A DNA stretch of 5,661 bases from Haloarcula sp. (lineage in GTDB: Archaea; Halobacteriota; Halobacteria; Halobacteriales; Haloarculaceae), in NCBI GenBank assembly GCA_028275075.1, contig JAQCNK010000141.1, positions 1-5,661 of the forward strand, written 5' to 3'. Below the pieces are notes generated by a model. It saw only the letters and a list, made by a program, of their open reading frames with translations. It did no database searches and was not told the DNA's origin. The number at the start of each line of letters is the position of its first letter. The stretch's first letter is position 1. The position numbers and the translations under genes are program-made. This document shows, piece after piece, positions 1 to 5,117 of the stretch.

Positions 1-102
1 CTCCAGCTTGTCCGCGAGTCGGCTCGCAAGTTGTTCGCGGCGACGACACAGATACGTACAGTCACGGGCGTTCTCGGGACTGTAGGGACACTCGAAAAGT
101 AA
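1..102 (+). CDS. Possible C-terminal end of an upstream gene (ambiguous)
   Basis: Frame 1 is open from the first base to a TAA at 100-102 and would encode the last 33 residues of a rightward gene, ending in VGTLEK. About two thirds of its codons end in G or C, which is compatible with haloarchaeal coding DNA but not decisive. Two leftward readings compete. One starts at a GTG at 65-63 with a TATA-like CTTTT 28-33 bases upstream and stays open to the window edge. The other, open from 102 to the edge, reads as a Cys-rich peptide (CPYSPENARDC then TYLC) but has no start codon. I do not recognise the product in any frame. The fragment is too short to choose, so the strand is a weak preference. 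Confidence 0.25.
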   Translation, partial: LQLVRESARKLFAATTQIRTVTGVLGTVGTLEK

Positions 103-111
103 TCATTAAAC
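103..111 (+). promoter_or_regulatory. TATA-like box for the 136-996 gene
   Basis: An AT-rich tcattaaac lies about 25-33 bases before the ATG at 136, the spacing expected if transcription starts at or next to the start codon. No Shine-Dalgarno sequence is visible between it and the ATG, in keeping with a leaderless haloarchaeal transcript. It directly follows the TAA at 100-102. Confidence 0.45.
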
Positions 112-135
112 CGCGCGGCGACTGACCGTCTGGAT

Positions 136-996
136 ATGCAACGACGAGCCGCGGTGGCGTACTTCCTGTTTTTCCTCGTCGTCAGTGTCGCAGCCTACGC
201 GTACATTGGCGTCGCGGAGAGTCAGCGGCCGGAGGTGGAACTCGATGGTCAGGCGTTGACGAACGATAGCACCTTCACCAGCGGTGACCAGACCTACACC
301 GTCTCGAACATACACATGTCGGGCGGTGGCGGTGGCCACGGTGGCGGTGGTGGGTCGATGGCCGCAGACCTTTCTTGGACGAACAACTCGTCGCAGTACA
401 CTGCGACGATAGAACCCGGGTCAACGACGACACTGGACAACACGACGTACAGCGTCTCGGTCGACAGTGAGACGAGCACACTCGTACTTACAGCCGAGCA
501 GAACGTCACACAGCTGCTCCAGTCGGATAGCGACGTGTACGACTCACCGGCGACTCGGAACGGCGAGCGTTTCGTCGTCTACCGCGCGAACAACTCGACC
601 CAGCCACTGCAGGAGTGGCTCCCCGATCCCGAGACCACGACATACACCACCGGTGACCAGTATCCGTACCAGGCAGAGGGTGGCACGCAGATGACCACTC
701 TCACCAACGTGAGCGCCAGCAGCGCGACGGTTGAGTGGACCGCGCCGCGACAGCGGACCGTCGAACTCGGGGAGGGTGGGAACGTCACACTCGACGACGG
801 CCAGTATTTCGCTCACTTCCCGGACCACAGCACGGTACAGGTCGTCAGCATCGATCAGTACTCGCAGTATCAGGAGACCCTTGACGGACAGACGTACTTC
901 CATGAGCGCAAGAACGGGCTCTGGGGTATCTCGATACTCAGCGGCATCGCGTCAGTGCTGATGCTCGGGATGGCGTACCTCCCGAACCGCGGCTGA
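136..996 (+). CDS. Membrane-anchored extracellular protein with duplicated domain, unknown function
   Basis: 286 residues, function not recognised. A hydrophobic segment at about residues 6-26 follows MQRR and acts as signal or anchor. A second one at about 263-282 lies near the C-terminus, so the roughly 235 residues between probably face the outside. That middle is rich in Ser, Thr, Gln and acidic residues and has about nine N-x-S/T sequons (N43, N82, N83, N102, N123, N152, N153, N191, N216), as expected for an N-glycosylated haloarchaeal surface protein. It appears internally duplicated: residues 47-149 and 170-266 share T-S/T-GDQ, then an SWT/EWT motif, then TLDN/TLDD and a closing RxNG/RKNG. 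A Gly-His linker (residues 62-74) interrupts copy one. The ATG is supported by a TATA-like box 25-33 bases upstream. The stop faces the next gene's stop with 6 bases between them. It is probably a haloarchaeal conserved hypothetical. Confidence 0.85.
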   Translation: MQRRAAVAYFLFFLVVSVAAYAYIGVAESQRPEVELDGQALTNDSTFTSGDQTYTVSNIHMSGGGGGHGGGGGSMAADLSWTNNSSQYTATIEPGSTTTLDNTTYSVSVDSETSTLVLTAEQNVTQLLQSDSDVYDSPATRNGERFVVYRANNSTQPLQEWLPDPETTTYTTGDQYPYQAEGGTQMTTLTNVSASSATVEWTAPRQRTVELGEGGNVTLDDGQYFAHFPDHSTVQVVSIDQYSQYQETLDGQTYFHERKNGLWGISILSGIASVLMLGMAYLPNRG

Positions 997-1002
997 TACG
1001 GC

Positions 1003-1215
1003 TTATTTACTAGTCCAACTGACGTACGCGAGTACGGCCCCCAGTATAGCCATCAGAACCGAGCCGATGACCTGCAGGATAGCGCCGCCAGTCGTTATCT
1101 GTGTTGTCCACGGTTGCCCGGCTACTGTCCCTACCGCGGCGAGAAAGAGGAAGGCGCCGCCGGCAACGCCCAGCGGCTTGAGCGGATCGTCGAGTCTGTC
1201 GGTGAGTGCGTTCAT
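1003..1215 (-). CDS. Small two-helix membrane protein, unknown function
   Basis: 70 residues, leftward. A short charged N-terminus (MNALTDRLDDPLKP) precedes two hydrophobic helices at about residues 16-33 and 43-66, joined by a polar turn (GQPWTTQITT). The protein ends WTSK. The pattern is that of a small haloarchaeal membrane protein with both ends on the same, probably cytoplasmic, side. No catalytic or metal-binding residues are evident. The ATG at 1215 is supported by a TATA-like TTTAGAAG on the minus strand about 25-31 bases upstream. It converges with the 136-996 gene and lies downstream of tRNA-Lys on the same strand, separated from it by a strong hairpin. An overlapping alternative frame ending at 1010 is more arginine-rich and lacks helices, so I treat it as a shadow. 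Confidence 0.75.
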   Translation of the reverse strand: MNALTDRLDDPLKPLGVAGGAFLFLAAVGTVAGQPWTTQITTGGAILQVIGSVLMAILGAVLAYVSWTSK

Positions 1216-1238
1216 ATTTTCCCACTGAACCGAGAGGC

Positions 1239-1247
1239 TTCTAAATC
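1239..1247 (-). promoter_or_regulatory. TATA-like box for the 70-residue membrane protein
   Basis: On the minus strand this reads GATTTAGAA, centred about 28 bases before the ATG at 1215, consistent with a leaderless transcript. It gives the gene a start signal independent of the tRNA-Lys upstream. Confidence 0.45.
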
Positions 1248-1270
1248 ATCCGGTCTGTTCGTCACAAAAG

Positions 1271-1292
1271 CGGGCCGGGAGGGAGTTGAACC
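1271..1292 (-). repeat. Direct repeat of the tRNA-Lys 3' end (att-like copy)
   Basis: These 22 bases are identical to 1399-1420, which is the discriminator base, the 3' acceptor strand, the 3' half and loop of the T arm, and two bases of the 5' T stem of tRNA-Lys. Identity stops at both edges (1270 against 1398, 1293 against 1421). A partial tRNA 3' end lying downstream of the intact gene is the classic trace of tyrosine integrase insertion into a tRNA. Here only 106 bases separate the copies, so any element is gone or was never large. Confidence 0.7.
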
Positions 1293-1360
1293 GGAGGAAA
1301 CGTGCTCGCTCACGTTCGTTCGCTGTGCGTGCCTTCCAGGGTTCAACTCCTCCCTGCCGG
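1271..1360. repeat. Long imperfect inverted repeat (hairpin) from tRNA 3'-end copies
   Basis: The left arm (1275-1292) and right arm (1340-1360) are inverted copies of the tRNA-Lys T-arm and acceptor sequence. The right arm carries a 3-base insertion and one mismatch. Flanking GGAGG at 1293-1297 and CCTTCC at 1332-1337 can extend the pairing. The loop region (about 1301-1331) contains alternating gctcgctcacgttcgttcg-type sequence common between haloarchaeal genes. On the minus strand the structure is followed by CTTTTG, so it could end tRNA-Lys transcription or isolate the 70-residue gene. That role is inferred. Confidence 0.6.
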
Positions 1361-1398
1361 TTCACTCACCGACTCGCTGCGCTCGTCAGTTCGTTGTA

Positions 1399-1472
1399 CG
1401 GGCCGGGAGGGAGTTGAACCCCCGACCATCTGGTTAAAAGCCAGACGCTCTGCCTAACTGAGCTACCGGCCC
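1399..1472 (-). tRNA. tRNA-Lys (anticodon UUU)
   Basis: A complete 74-base cloverleaf on the minus strand. The 7-bp acceptor stem pairs GGGCCGG (1472-1466) with CCGGCCC (1406-1400) and is followed by discriminator G at 1399. The anticodon stem TCTGG/CCAGA is perfect and encloses the loop CTTTTAA, with anticodon TTT at 1438-1436. The T stem GGGGG/CCCTC has one G-U pair and the loop is TTCAACT. CCA is not encoded, as usual in archaea. There is no intron. It decodes AAA and AAG by wobble. The DUF7119-type gene upstream ends 34 bases before it on the same strand. Its 3' end is duplicated downstream at 1271-1292. Confidence 0.97.
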
Positions 1473-1499
1473 ACGATAATCTCTCGGGGAACTGGCGGC

Positions 1500-1509
1500 T
1501 AAGTACTTA
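1500..1509 (-). promoter_or_regulatory. Possible TATA-like box for tRNA-Lys
   Basis: The minus strand reads TAAGTACTTA, 28-37 bases before the tRNA 5' end, overlapping the TAA stop of the upstream gene. Spacing fits an archaeal tRNA promoter with a start a few bases before the mature end. Read-through from the upstream gene is an alternative. Confidence 0.35.
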
Positions 1510-2172
1510 CGATCCGTCGCCGAGTGTCGATTCCAGCGACTCGGTGACGACGCTGCTTGGATCGGTCGCGTCGAGGGCTGCGCGACGGCGGAGCTTACAG
1601 TAGGCGTCGATATCGATATCGATGGTGAGTTGTCCAAGGCGGTATCCTTCAGCCGCGAGCGCCTCTTCGATGGTCGCCCCGTTGTTGACGTCGCTTGCGA
1701 CAGAGCGTATCTGACGGACGGTCAGGTCGTGGTCCAGCGCGGCCCATGCAAGCAGGAGGCGACCCTCGCCGGCCAGTCGTGCGATGTGTTTCGCGGCGGT
1801 AGGGGCAATCTCGCCCTTTGCGACGTGGACGCGGATCGAGCGAGGGAGATCGTGGACGCGAGACCACTTCCGGATGAAAGAGACAGTCGCGTCGCCACCG
1901 GCCCGCTCTGCGGCGGCCTTGTAGGACCCTTCACCGCGAACGAGCGCTGCACACGCCGCAGCGCCTCGGAGTATATACACGTTATCGTCGGCTCCGGCGG
2001 TGTTCTCGGAGAAGCGTCGCACTGTCTGGGCAGCGAGTTCCAGGCTGTCGGAGTCGTCTGGATCGAATTCGACTGCCTCTTCGGCGTGTTGGCCGGTGAA
2101 CGTTGGGTCGCCACGGATAACCGGTTTCCCGACCGGTGATTTCCGTTCGGTCGACTGTGCGTCGTCTGGCAT
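1507..2172 (-). CDS. ParB-like HTH protein with RHH-like tail (DUF7119-type)
   Basis: 221 residues from the ATG at 2172 (MPDDAQ). I recognise the pattern as a haloarchaeal conserved family that I believe is catalogued as DUF7119; this is from memory. An acidic N-terminus (1-60) leads to a helix-turn-helix-like region at about 82-110 (GSYKAAAERAGG then VSFIRKWSRVHDLP). Next comes a segment at 117-162 (VAKGEIAPTAAKHIARLAG then LTVRQIRSVASDV) that resembles the ParB/KorB helical DNA-binding core. The tail at about 181-218 has an alternating strand (LTIDIDIDAY) followed by two helices, as in ribbon-helix-helix dimer domains. It probably binds DNA; the target is unknown. I chose the second ATG because a TATA-like CTTTTG lies 27-30 bases before it, and the 22 extra residues from an ATG at 2238 (Arg, Thr, Gly, Cys rich) look non-coding. 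Confidence 0.85.
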   Translation of the reverse strand: MPDDAQSTERKSPVGKPVIRGDPTFTGQHAEEAVEFDPDDSDSLELAAQTVRRFSENTAGADDNVYILRGAAACAALVRGEGSYKAAAERAGGDATVSFIRKWSRVHDLPRSIRVHVAKGEIAPTAAKHIARLAGEGRLLLAWAALDHDLTVRQIRSVASDVNNGATIEEALAAEGYRLGQLTIDIDIDAYCKLRRRAALDATDPSSVVTESLESTLGDGS

Positions 2173-2197
2173 CAGTTCGGCGTTAGCGGTCCCGGCA

Positions 2198-2204
2198 CAA
2201 AAGC
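2198..2204 (-). promoter_or_regulatory. Possible TATA-like box for the ParB-like gene
   Basis: The minus strand reads GCTTTTG about 26-32 bases before the ATG at 2172. It would give a leaderless transcript and is the main reason for preferring that start over the upstream ATG at 2238. The box is weak. Confidence 0.35.
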
Positions 2205-2265
2205 GTCCCGTCCGGGTGTGCTGTCCCAGTGCTCTCATACTGTTGGCTGTACGTACGTAGAGCTG

Positions 2266-2337
2266 TACGGGTCGACAGAACGATTGCTAGAATTCGGCTG
2301 CCAGATCCCGGCGAATATCTATCAGTGTCGACCCGTA
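2266..2337. repeat. 12-bp perfect inverted repeat, 48-base spacer
   Basis: tacgggtcgaca at 2266-2277 is the exact reverse complement of tgtcgacccgta at 2326-2337. Each arm contains the palindrome gtcgac. I see no transposase, no target-site duplication and no convincing gene between the arms. The stretch from 2173 to 2419 otherwise holds only the weak promoter of the ParB-like gene and scattered short palindromes. It might be a regulator site pair, the ends of a dead mini-element, or chance. Confidence 0.5.
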
Positions 2338-2419
2338 TATTCGGCACCCCGGGGTACCGGATCCGTCCGTGATGTTACAGCCGACAGTATCAGCTGCATC
2401 CTGACTGGGGGAAACAGTA

Positions 2420-2569
2420 CTATTCGCCCGATGCGCTCTCGCGCTCCTCGGACATGTGCTCCCAGATCTCGGTACAGCCACATCCGTCCTCGACGTTGTC
2501 GAGATGGTCAGTGGTTGGTTCGTCGACTTCAGCGTCGGGTTCGTCGTGCGTTTGGTGTGCGTCCGTCAT
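2420..2569 (-). CDS. 49-residue acidic CGC-motif microprotein
   Basis: I do not know its function. From the ATG at 2569 it encodes 49 residues, 17 of them Asp or Glu and only one Arg. A disordered-looking His- and acid-rich N-terminus (1-28) is followed by DGCGCTEIWEHMSEERE, with Cys30 and Cys32 heading a probable helix. A C-x-C pair in such a short protein suggests metal or redox chemistry, or a partner interface. A GTG at 2629 could extend it by 20 residues, but that extension covers a good TATA-like box (GCTATAAC, about 2616-2623), so the ATG is preferred with a leader of roughly 20-25 bases. The extreme acidity fits a real haloarchaeal protein. It is divergent from the 2834-3172 gene, whose product has a similar CGC-led helix. 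Confidence 0.6.
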   Translation of the reverse strand: MTDAHQTHDEPDAEVDEPTTDHLDNVEDGCGCTEIWEHMSEERESASGE

Positions 2570-2615
2570 CGTTTCTGGTGTCGCAACGACAGTGTCGTCG
2601 CGTCTCGCTACTCCC

Positions 2616-2623
2616 TTGTTATA
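2616..2623 (-). promoter_or_regulatory. TATA-like box for the 49-residue protein
   Basis: The minus strand reads GCTATAAC, about 50 bases before the ATG at 2569, so transcription would begin near 2593. This is one of the better TATA matches in the window. The remainder of 2624-2833 shows no gene that I can support; no strong TATA box is visible before the ATG at 2834 (ggtatc at about 2806-2811 is the best candidate). Confidence 0.45.
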
Positions 2624-2833
2624 GCCCACTTACCATAAGGTCGCACTCTCCTGTAAGAACGACCCAGACTTTGACTTACGAGAAATTGTTGCCGCTATCT
2701 CGCACGGACACTGGCGGACCGGTAGCTGAGGCGTCTAGCCACATACCGCACGACGGCAGTCGAATACGCTCAGCACCGGCGAAAGTTGACAGCGCCGATG
2801 CCCTCAGGTATCACCAAGATCTAATGAGATGTA

Positions 2834-3172
2834 ATGACGACTGACGTTCACCAGCTTGATGACGGTGCGTGGATCTCCGTCAACGACTCCCGGCAGGTGA
2901 ACGTTTCGGACCTGTGGTTATTAGCGGAGACGGACTTCTGCGGGTGTGAGATGGCCGATTTCCTCGCTGAAGGATTTGTCGAAGTCGGTGTCGATCACCC
3001 GAATATCGAGGCTCGCGTCGCCGGCCAGTGTATCGCCTGTGGGGAAAGCGGCGTCACGAACTGGCTGACAGTCGGCCGCGTCGTCGACCCGGATTCAGGA
3101 GAATTCTACGGCGTCGTCCATGAGAGCGTCCACTTCCCGGGTAAACACGCCGGTGACAGTGAGCTAAAATAA
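2834..3172 (+). CDS. 112-residue four-cysteine protein, unknown function
   Basis: It looks like a haloarchaeal conserved hypothetical, but I cannot name the family with confidence. The N-terminal part (residues 9-33) includes GAWISVND and VSDLWLL, alternating strands of a small beta-rich fold. Then come DFCGCEMADFLAEGF (Cys36, Cys38) and QCIACGESG (Cys66, Cys69), giving two cysteine pairs (C-x-C and C-x2-C) that could bind one zinc or iron as a small treble-clef or rubredoxin-like site. The C-terminus is Gly-, His- and Asp-rich, and I see no signal peptide or membrane segment. It is acidic and soluble. It ends 96 bases before the reductase gene in the same direction, which has its own TATA-like box, so co-transcription is uncertain. 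The ATG at 2834 gives the best protein; the surrounding ORF on the same strand in another frame ends at 2844 and is unlikely to be real. Confidence 0.8.
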   Translation: MTTDVHQLDDGAWISVNDSRQVNVSDLWLLAETDFCGCEMADFLAEGFVEVGVDHPNIEARVAGQCIACGESGVTNWLTVGRVVDPDSGEFYGVVHESVHFPGKHAGDSELK

Positions 3173-3229
3173 GCGGTAATATAGTCCTGTTTCGGGTAGT
3201 GGGGGAGACGGTTGACGGCAAGATGTGTC

Positions 3230-3237
3230 GTATAAGG
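3230..3237 (+). promoter_or_regulatory. TATA-like box for the siroheme reductase gene
   Basis: gtataagg lies 32-39 bases before the ATG at 3269, putting the transcription start near 3260 and leaving a leader of about ten bases with no Shine-Dalgarno sequence. The preceding purine-rich stretch (gtgggggagac, about 3199-3209) could be a regulator site, but nothing specific is recognised. Confidence 0.5.
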
Positions 3238-3268
3238 GTGGGCCCCTAGCCAACAATCAGAACTAGCT

Positions 3269-5032
3269 ATGCCCACAAAAGTCGAAGGGTGGAAAGACGA
3301 ACTATACGGCAACGAGATCCGAGAGAACCTCATGGAGTTTGCGGAGGAGGGATGGGAAGCAATTCCAGAGGATGAACACGACGCGTGGTTCGAGCGCTTC
3401 AAATGGTGGGGACTGTACCACCAGCGGTCGGGTCAGGAGTCCTATTTCATGATGCGTATTGGGACACCAAACGGCGTGATCAAGCCCGGCCAGCTTGAGG
3501 TCATCGGTGAGGTCGCCCGCGACTACGCTCAGGGCCCCGCTGATAACCCCGAATTCGGCCCCGCTGTCTGTGACTGGACGACCCGTCAATCCATCCAGCT
3601 TCACTGGATCAAGCTGGAGGACATTCCGGAAATCTTCGAGAAGCTCGAAGCTGTCGGGCTCTCCACACAGCAGGCCTGTGGCGACTCCTGGCGAAACATA
3701 GTTGGTTGCCCGGTCGCCGGCAAGGACAAACACGAACACGTCGACGCCTGGCCCGTCGCCGAGGAACTCCACGAGACGTTCAAGGGGAACGACGACTACT
3801 CGAACCTCCCGCGAAAGTGGAAAGTCGCCATCACCGGCTGCGACGAGGGGTGTGGCCAGGGCGACATCAACGACCTCGCCTTCGAGCCCGCCGAGAAACA
3901 CGGTGAAGTCGGCTTCAACGTCCGCGTCGGTGGCGGCCTCTCGCGCAAGGAGGCCCGCCTCGCCCGGGACATCGATGTCTGGGTCCCGGCCGACCAGGCC
4001 GCCGATGTCGCCCACGGCATGTCTGCGCTCTTCCGCGAGTACGGCGACCGCGAGGACCGCTTCAACGCTCGAATCAAGTTCCTCATGGACGAGTGGGGGC
4101 CAGAAAAGATGCGGCAGGTCCTCCAGGACGAGTTCGTCGACTTCGAACTCGAAACCGCCGGTGAGGACATGCGTGACAAATACACCTACAACTCTGGCGG
4201 CCAGACCGGCCACAACGACCACGTCGGTATCCACGAACAGCCCGACGGCAAATACTACGTCGGGCTGAACGTCCTCGTCGGCCGGATGGGCGCCGAGGAC
4301 ACCTTGGAACTGGCCGAACTCGCCGACGAGTACGGCTCCGGTGAAGTCCGTCTCACGCAGCGCCAGAACGTCATCATCCTGGACGTTCCCGAGGAGGACC
4401 TCGAGGACCTCAAGAGCGAGCCTCTGCTCGAGGATTACTCGCCGAACCCCTCGCCGTTCATGCGTGGCTCCATCGCCTGTACCGGCACGGAGTACTGTTC
4501 GCTCTCTATCGTCGAGACCAAGAACCGCCAGGTTCGCTACGCCCGCTGGCTCAAGGAGAACGTCGAGTTGCCCGCTGACCACGAGGACTTCCACATCCAC
4601 CTCTCGGGCTGTACAGCCTCCTGTGCGCAGCCACAGATCGCCGACGTCTCCCTGCGCGGCATGAAGACCCGCAAAGACGGTGAGCCGGTCGAGGCTCTAG
4701 ATATCGGACTGGGCGGCGGCCTCGGCGAGGACCCCCGCTTTGCCGACTGGGTCGAGATGCGAGTTCCCGCTGACGAGGTACCCGGCGCTATCCGCAACCT
4801 GGTCAACAGCTTTAAACAGCTACGCGGCGGCGGCGAGACCTTCCGTGACTTCGTCGAGGCCCGCGACGAGGAGACGCTGGCAGACCTCGTCGAACCCGAA
4901 GAGACGGACTACGACGACCCGTACATGCACAACACGAAGATGACCTGGTACCCCTACGCGGAGGACGATGACATGCAGTCCTCGCCTGCCCCGACGAACG
5001 GTCAGGGCGAACCGATCGAATCCGACGACTGA
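3269..5032 (+). CDS. nirA: Ferredoxin-dependent nitrite/sulfite reductase (siroheme, [4Fe-4S])
   Basis: 587 residues, normal length for the single-chain family. It catalyses six-electron reduction of nitrite to ammonium or sulfite to sulfide in the cytoplasm, with electrons from ferredoxin. The family's two-fold repeat is visible: ferredoxin-like half-domain at about 50-120, siroheme domain half at 130-290, second half-domain at 312-385, and cluster-binding half at 395-540. The [4Fe-4S]/siroheme ligands are complete: C404-x5-C410 in SIACTGTEYC and C448-x3-C452 in SGCTASC. The substrate-side basic residues are present: R106 in TTRQSIQLHW, R142 in GDSWRNIVG, and K183/K185 in LPRKWK. K-x-K is typical of sulfite reductases, where plant nitrite reductase has K-x-N, so sulfite is a serious alternative. 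No nitrate transport or reductase genes are nearby. The C-terminus (about 543-587) is an acidic tail. The ATG follows a TATA-like box at 3230. Confidence 0.93.
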   Translation: MPTKVEGWKDELYGNEIRENLMEFAEEGWEAIPEDEHDAWFERFKWWGLYHQRSGQESYFMMRIGTPNGVIKPGQLEVIGEVARDYAQGPADNPEFGPAVCDWTTRQSIQLHWIKLEDIPEIFEKLEAVGLSTQQACGDSWRNIVGCPVAGKDKHEHVDAWPVAEELHETFKGNDDYSNLPRKWKVAITGCDEGCGQGDINDLAFEPAEKHGEVGFNVRVGGGLSRKEARLARDIDVWVPADQAADVAHGMSALFREYGDREDRFNARIKFLMDEWGPEKMRQVLQDEFVDFELETAGEDMRDKYTYNSGGQTGHNDHVGIHEQPDGKYYVGLNVLVGRMGAEDTLELAELADEYGSGEVRLTQRQNVIILDVPEEDLEDLKSEPLLEDYSPNPSPFMRGSIACTGTEYCSLSIVETKNRQVRYARWLKENVELPADHEDFHIHLSGCTASCAQPQIADVSLRGMKTRKDGEPVEALDIGLGGGLGEDPRFADWVEMRVPADEVPGAIRNLVNSFKQLRGGGETFRDFVEARDEETLADLVEPEETDYDDPYMHNTKMTWYPYAEDDDMQSSPAPTNGQGEPIESDD

Positions 5033-5117
5033 ACCAGTCCGCTCGGTGGGTTCTCTGATCCCGAGGCCGTGGGCCACCGCAGCGCCGATCTGTGATATCG
5101 ACGCGGCTGTTGGTAAG

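Noticed and set aside
1271..1398. Possible second, degenerate tRNA gene
   Set aside because: Only the T-arm and acceptor 3' sequence is present. There is no anticodon arm or D arm in either orientation, so it is a partial copy rather than a tRNA.
1300..1398. Possible CRISPR-like or tandem repeat array
   Set aside because: The cgctcacgttcgttcgc and actcgctgcgctcgtc stretches are short, irregular and unspaced. They resemble ordinary haloarchaeal intergenic low-complexity sequence.
1114..1437. 107-codon plus-strand open frame across the tRNA region
   Set aside because: It runs antisense through the 70-residue gene, the hairpin and the tRNA-Lys gene, so it cannot be a normal coding region.
2271..2364. 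Cluster of common restriction-type hexamers resembling a vector polylinker
   Set aside because: The order and the joining sequences do not match the pUC-type polylinker I know, and flanking DNA is ordinary haloarchaeal sequence. Palindromic hexamers are frequent in GC-rich DNA, so contamination is not supported.
2287..2481. 64-codon open frame on the minus strand
   Set aside because: It overlaps the better-supported 49-residue gene, is Arg/Ser/Cys-rich, and spans the palindromic repeats. I see no motif or promoter for it.
2218..2844. 208-codon open frame on the plus strand
   Set aside because: Composition is Arg/Ser/Thr/Cys-rich and not acidic. It is antisense to the 49-residue gene and overlaps the start of the 2834 gene. 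Absence of stops in GC-rich DNA explains it.
3302..4600. 432-codon open frame on the minus strand
   Set aside because: It lies wholly antisense to the reductase gene in the frame that GC-rich third positions keep open. Its translation is a Val/Leu/Asp/Glu-biased string with no domain I recognise.
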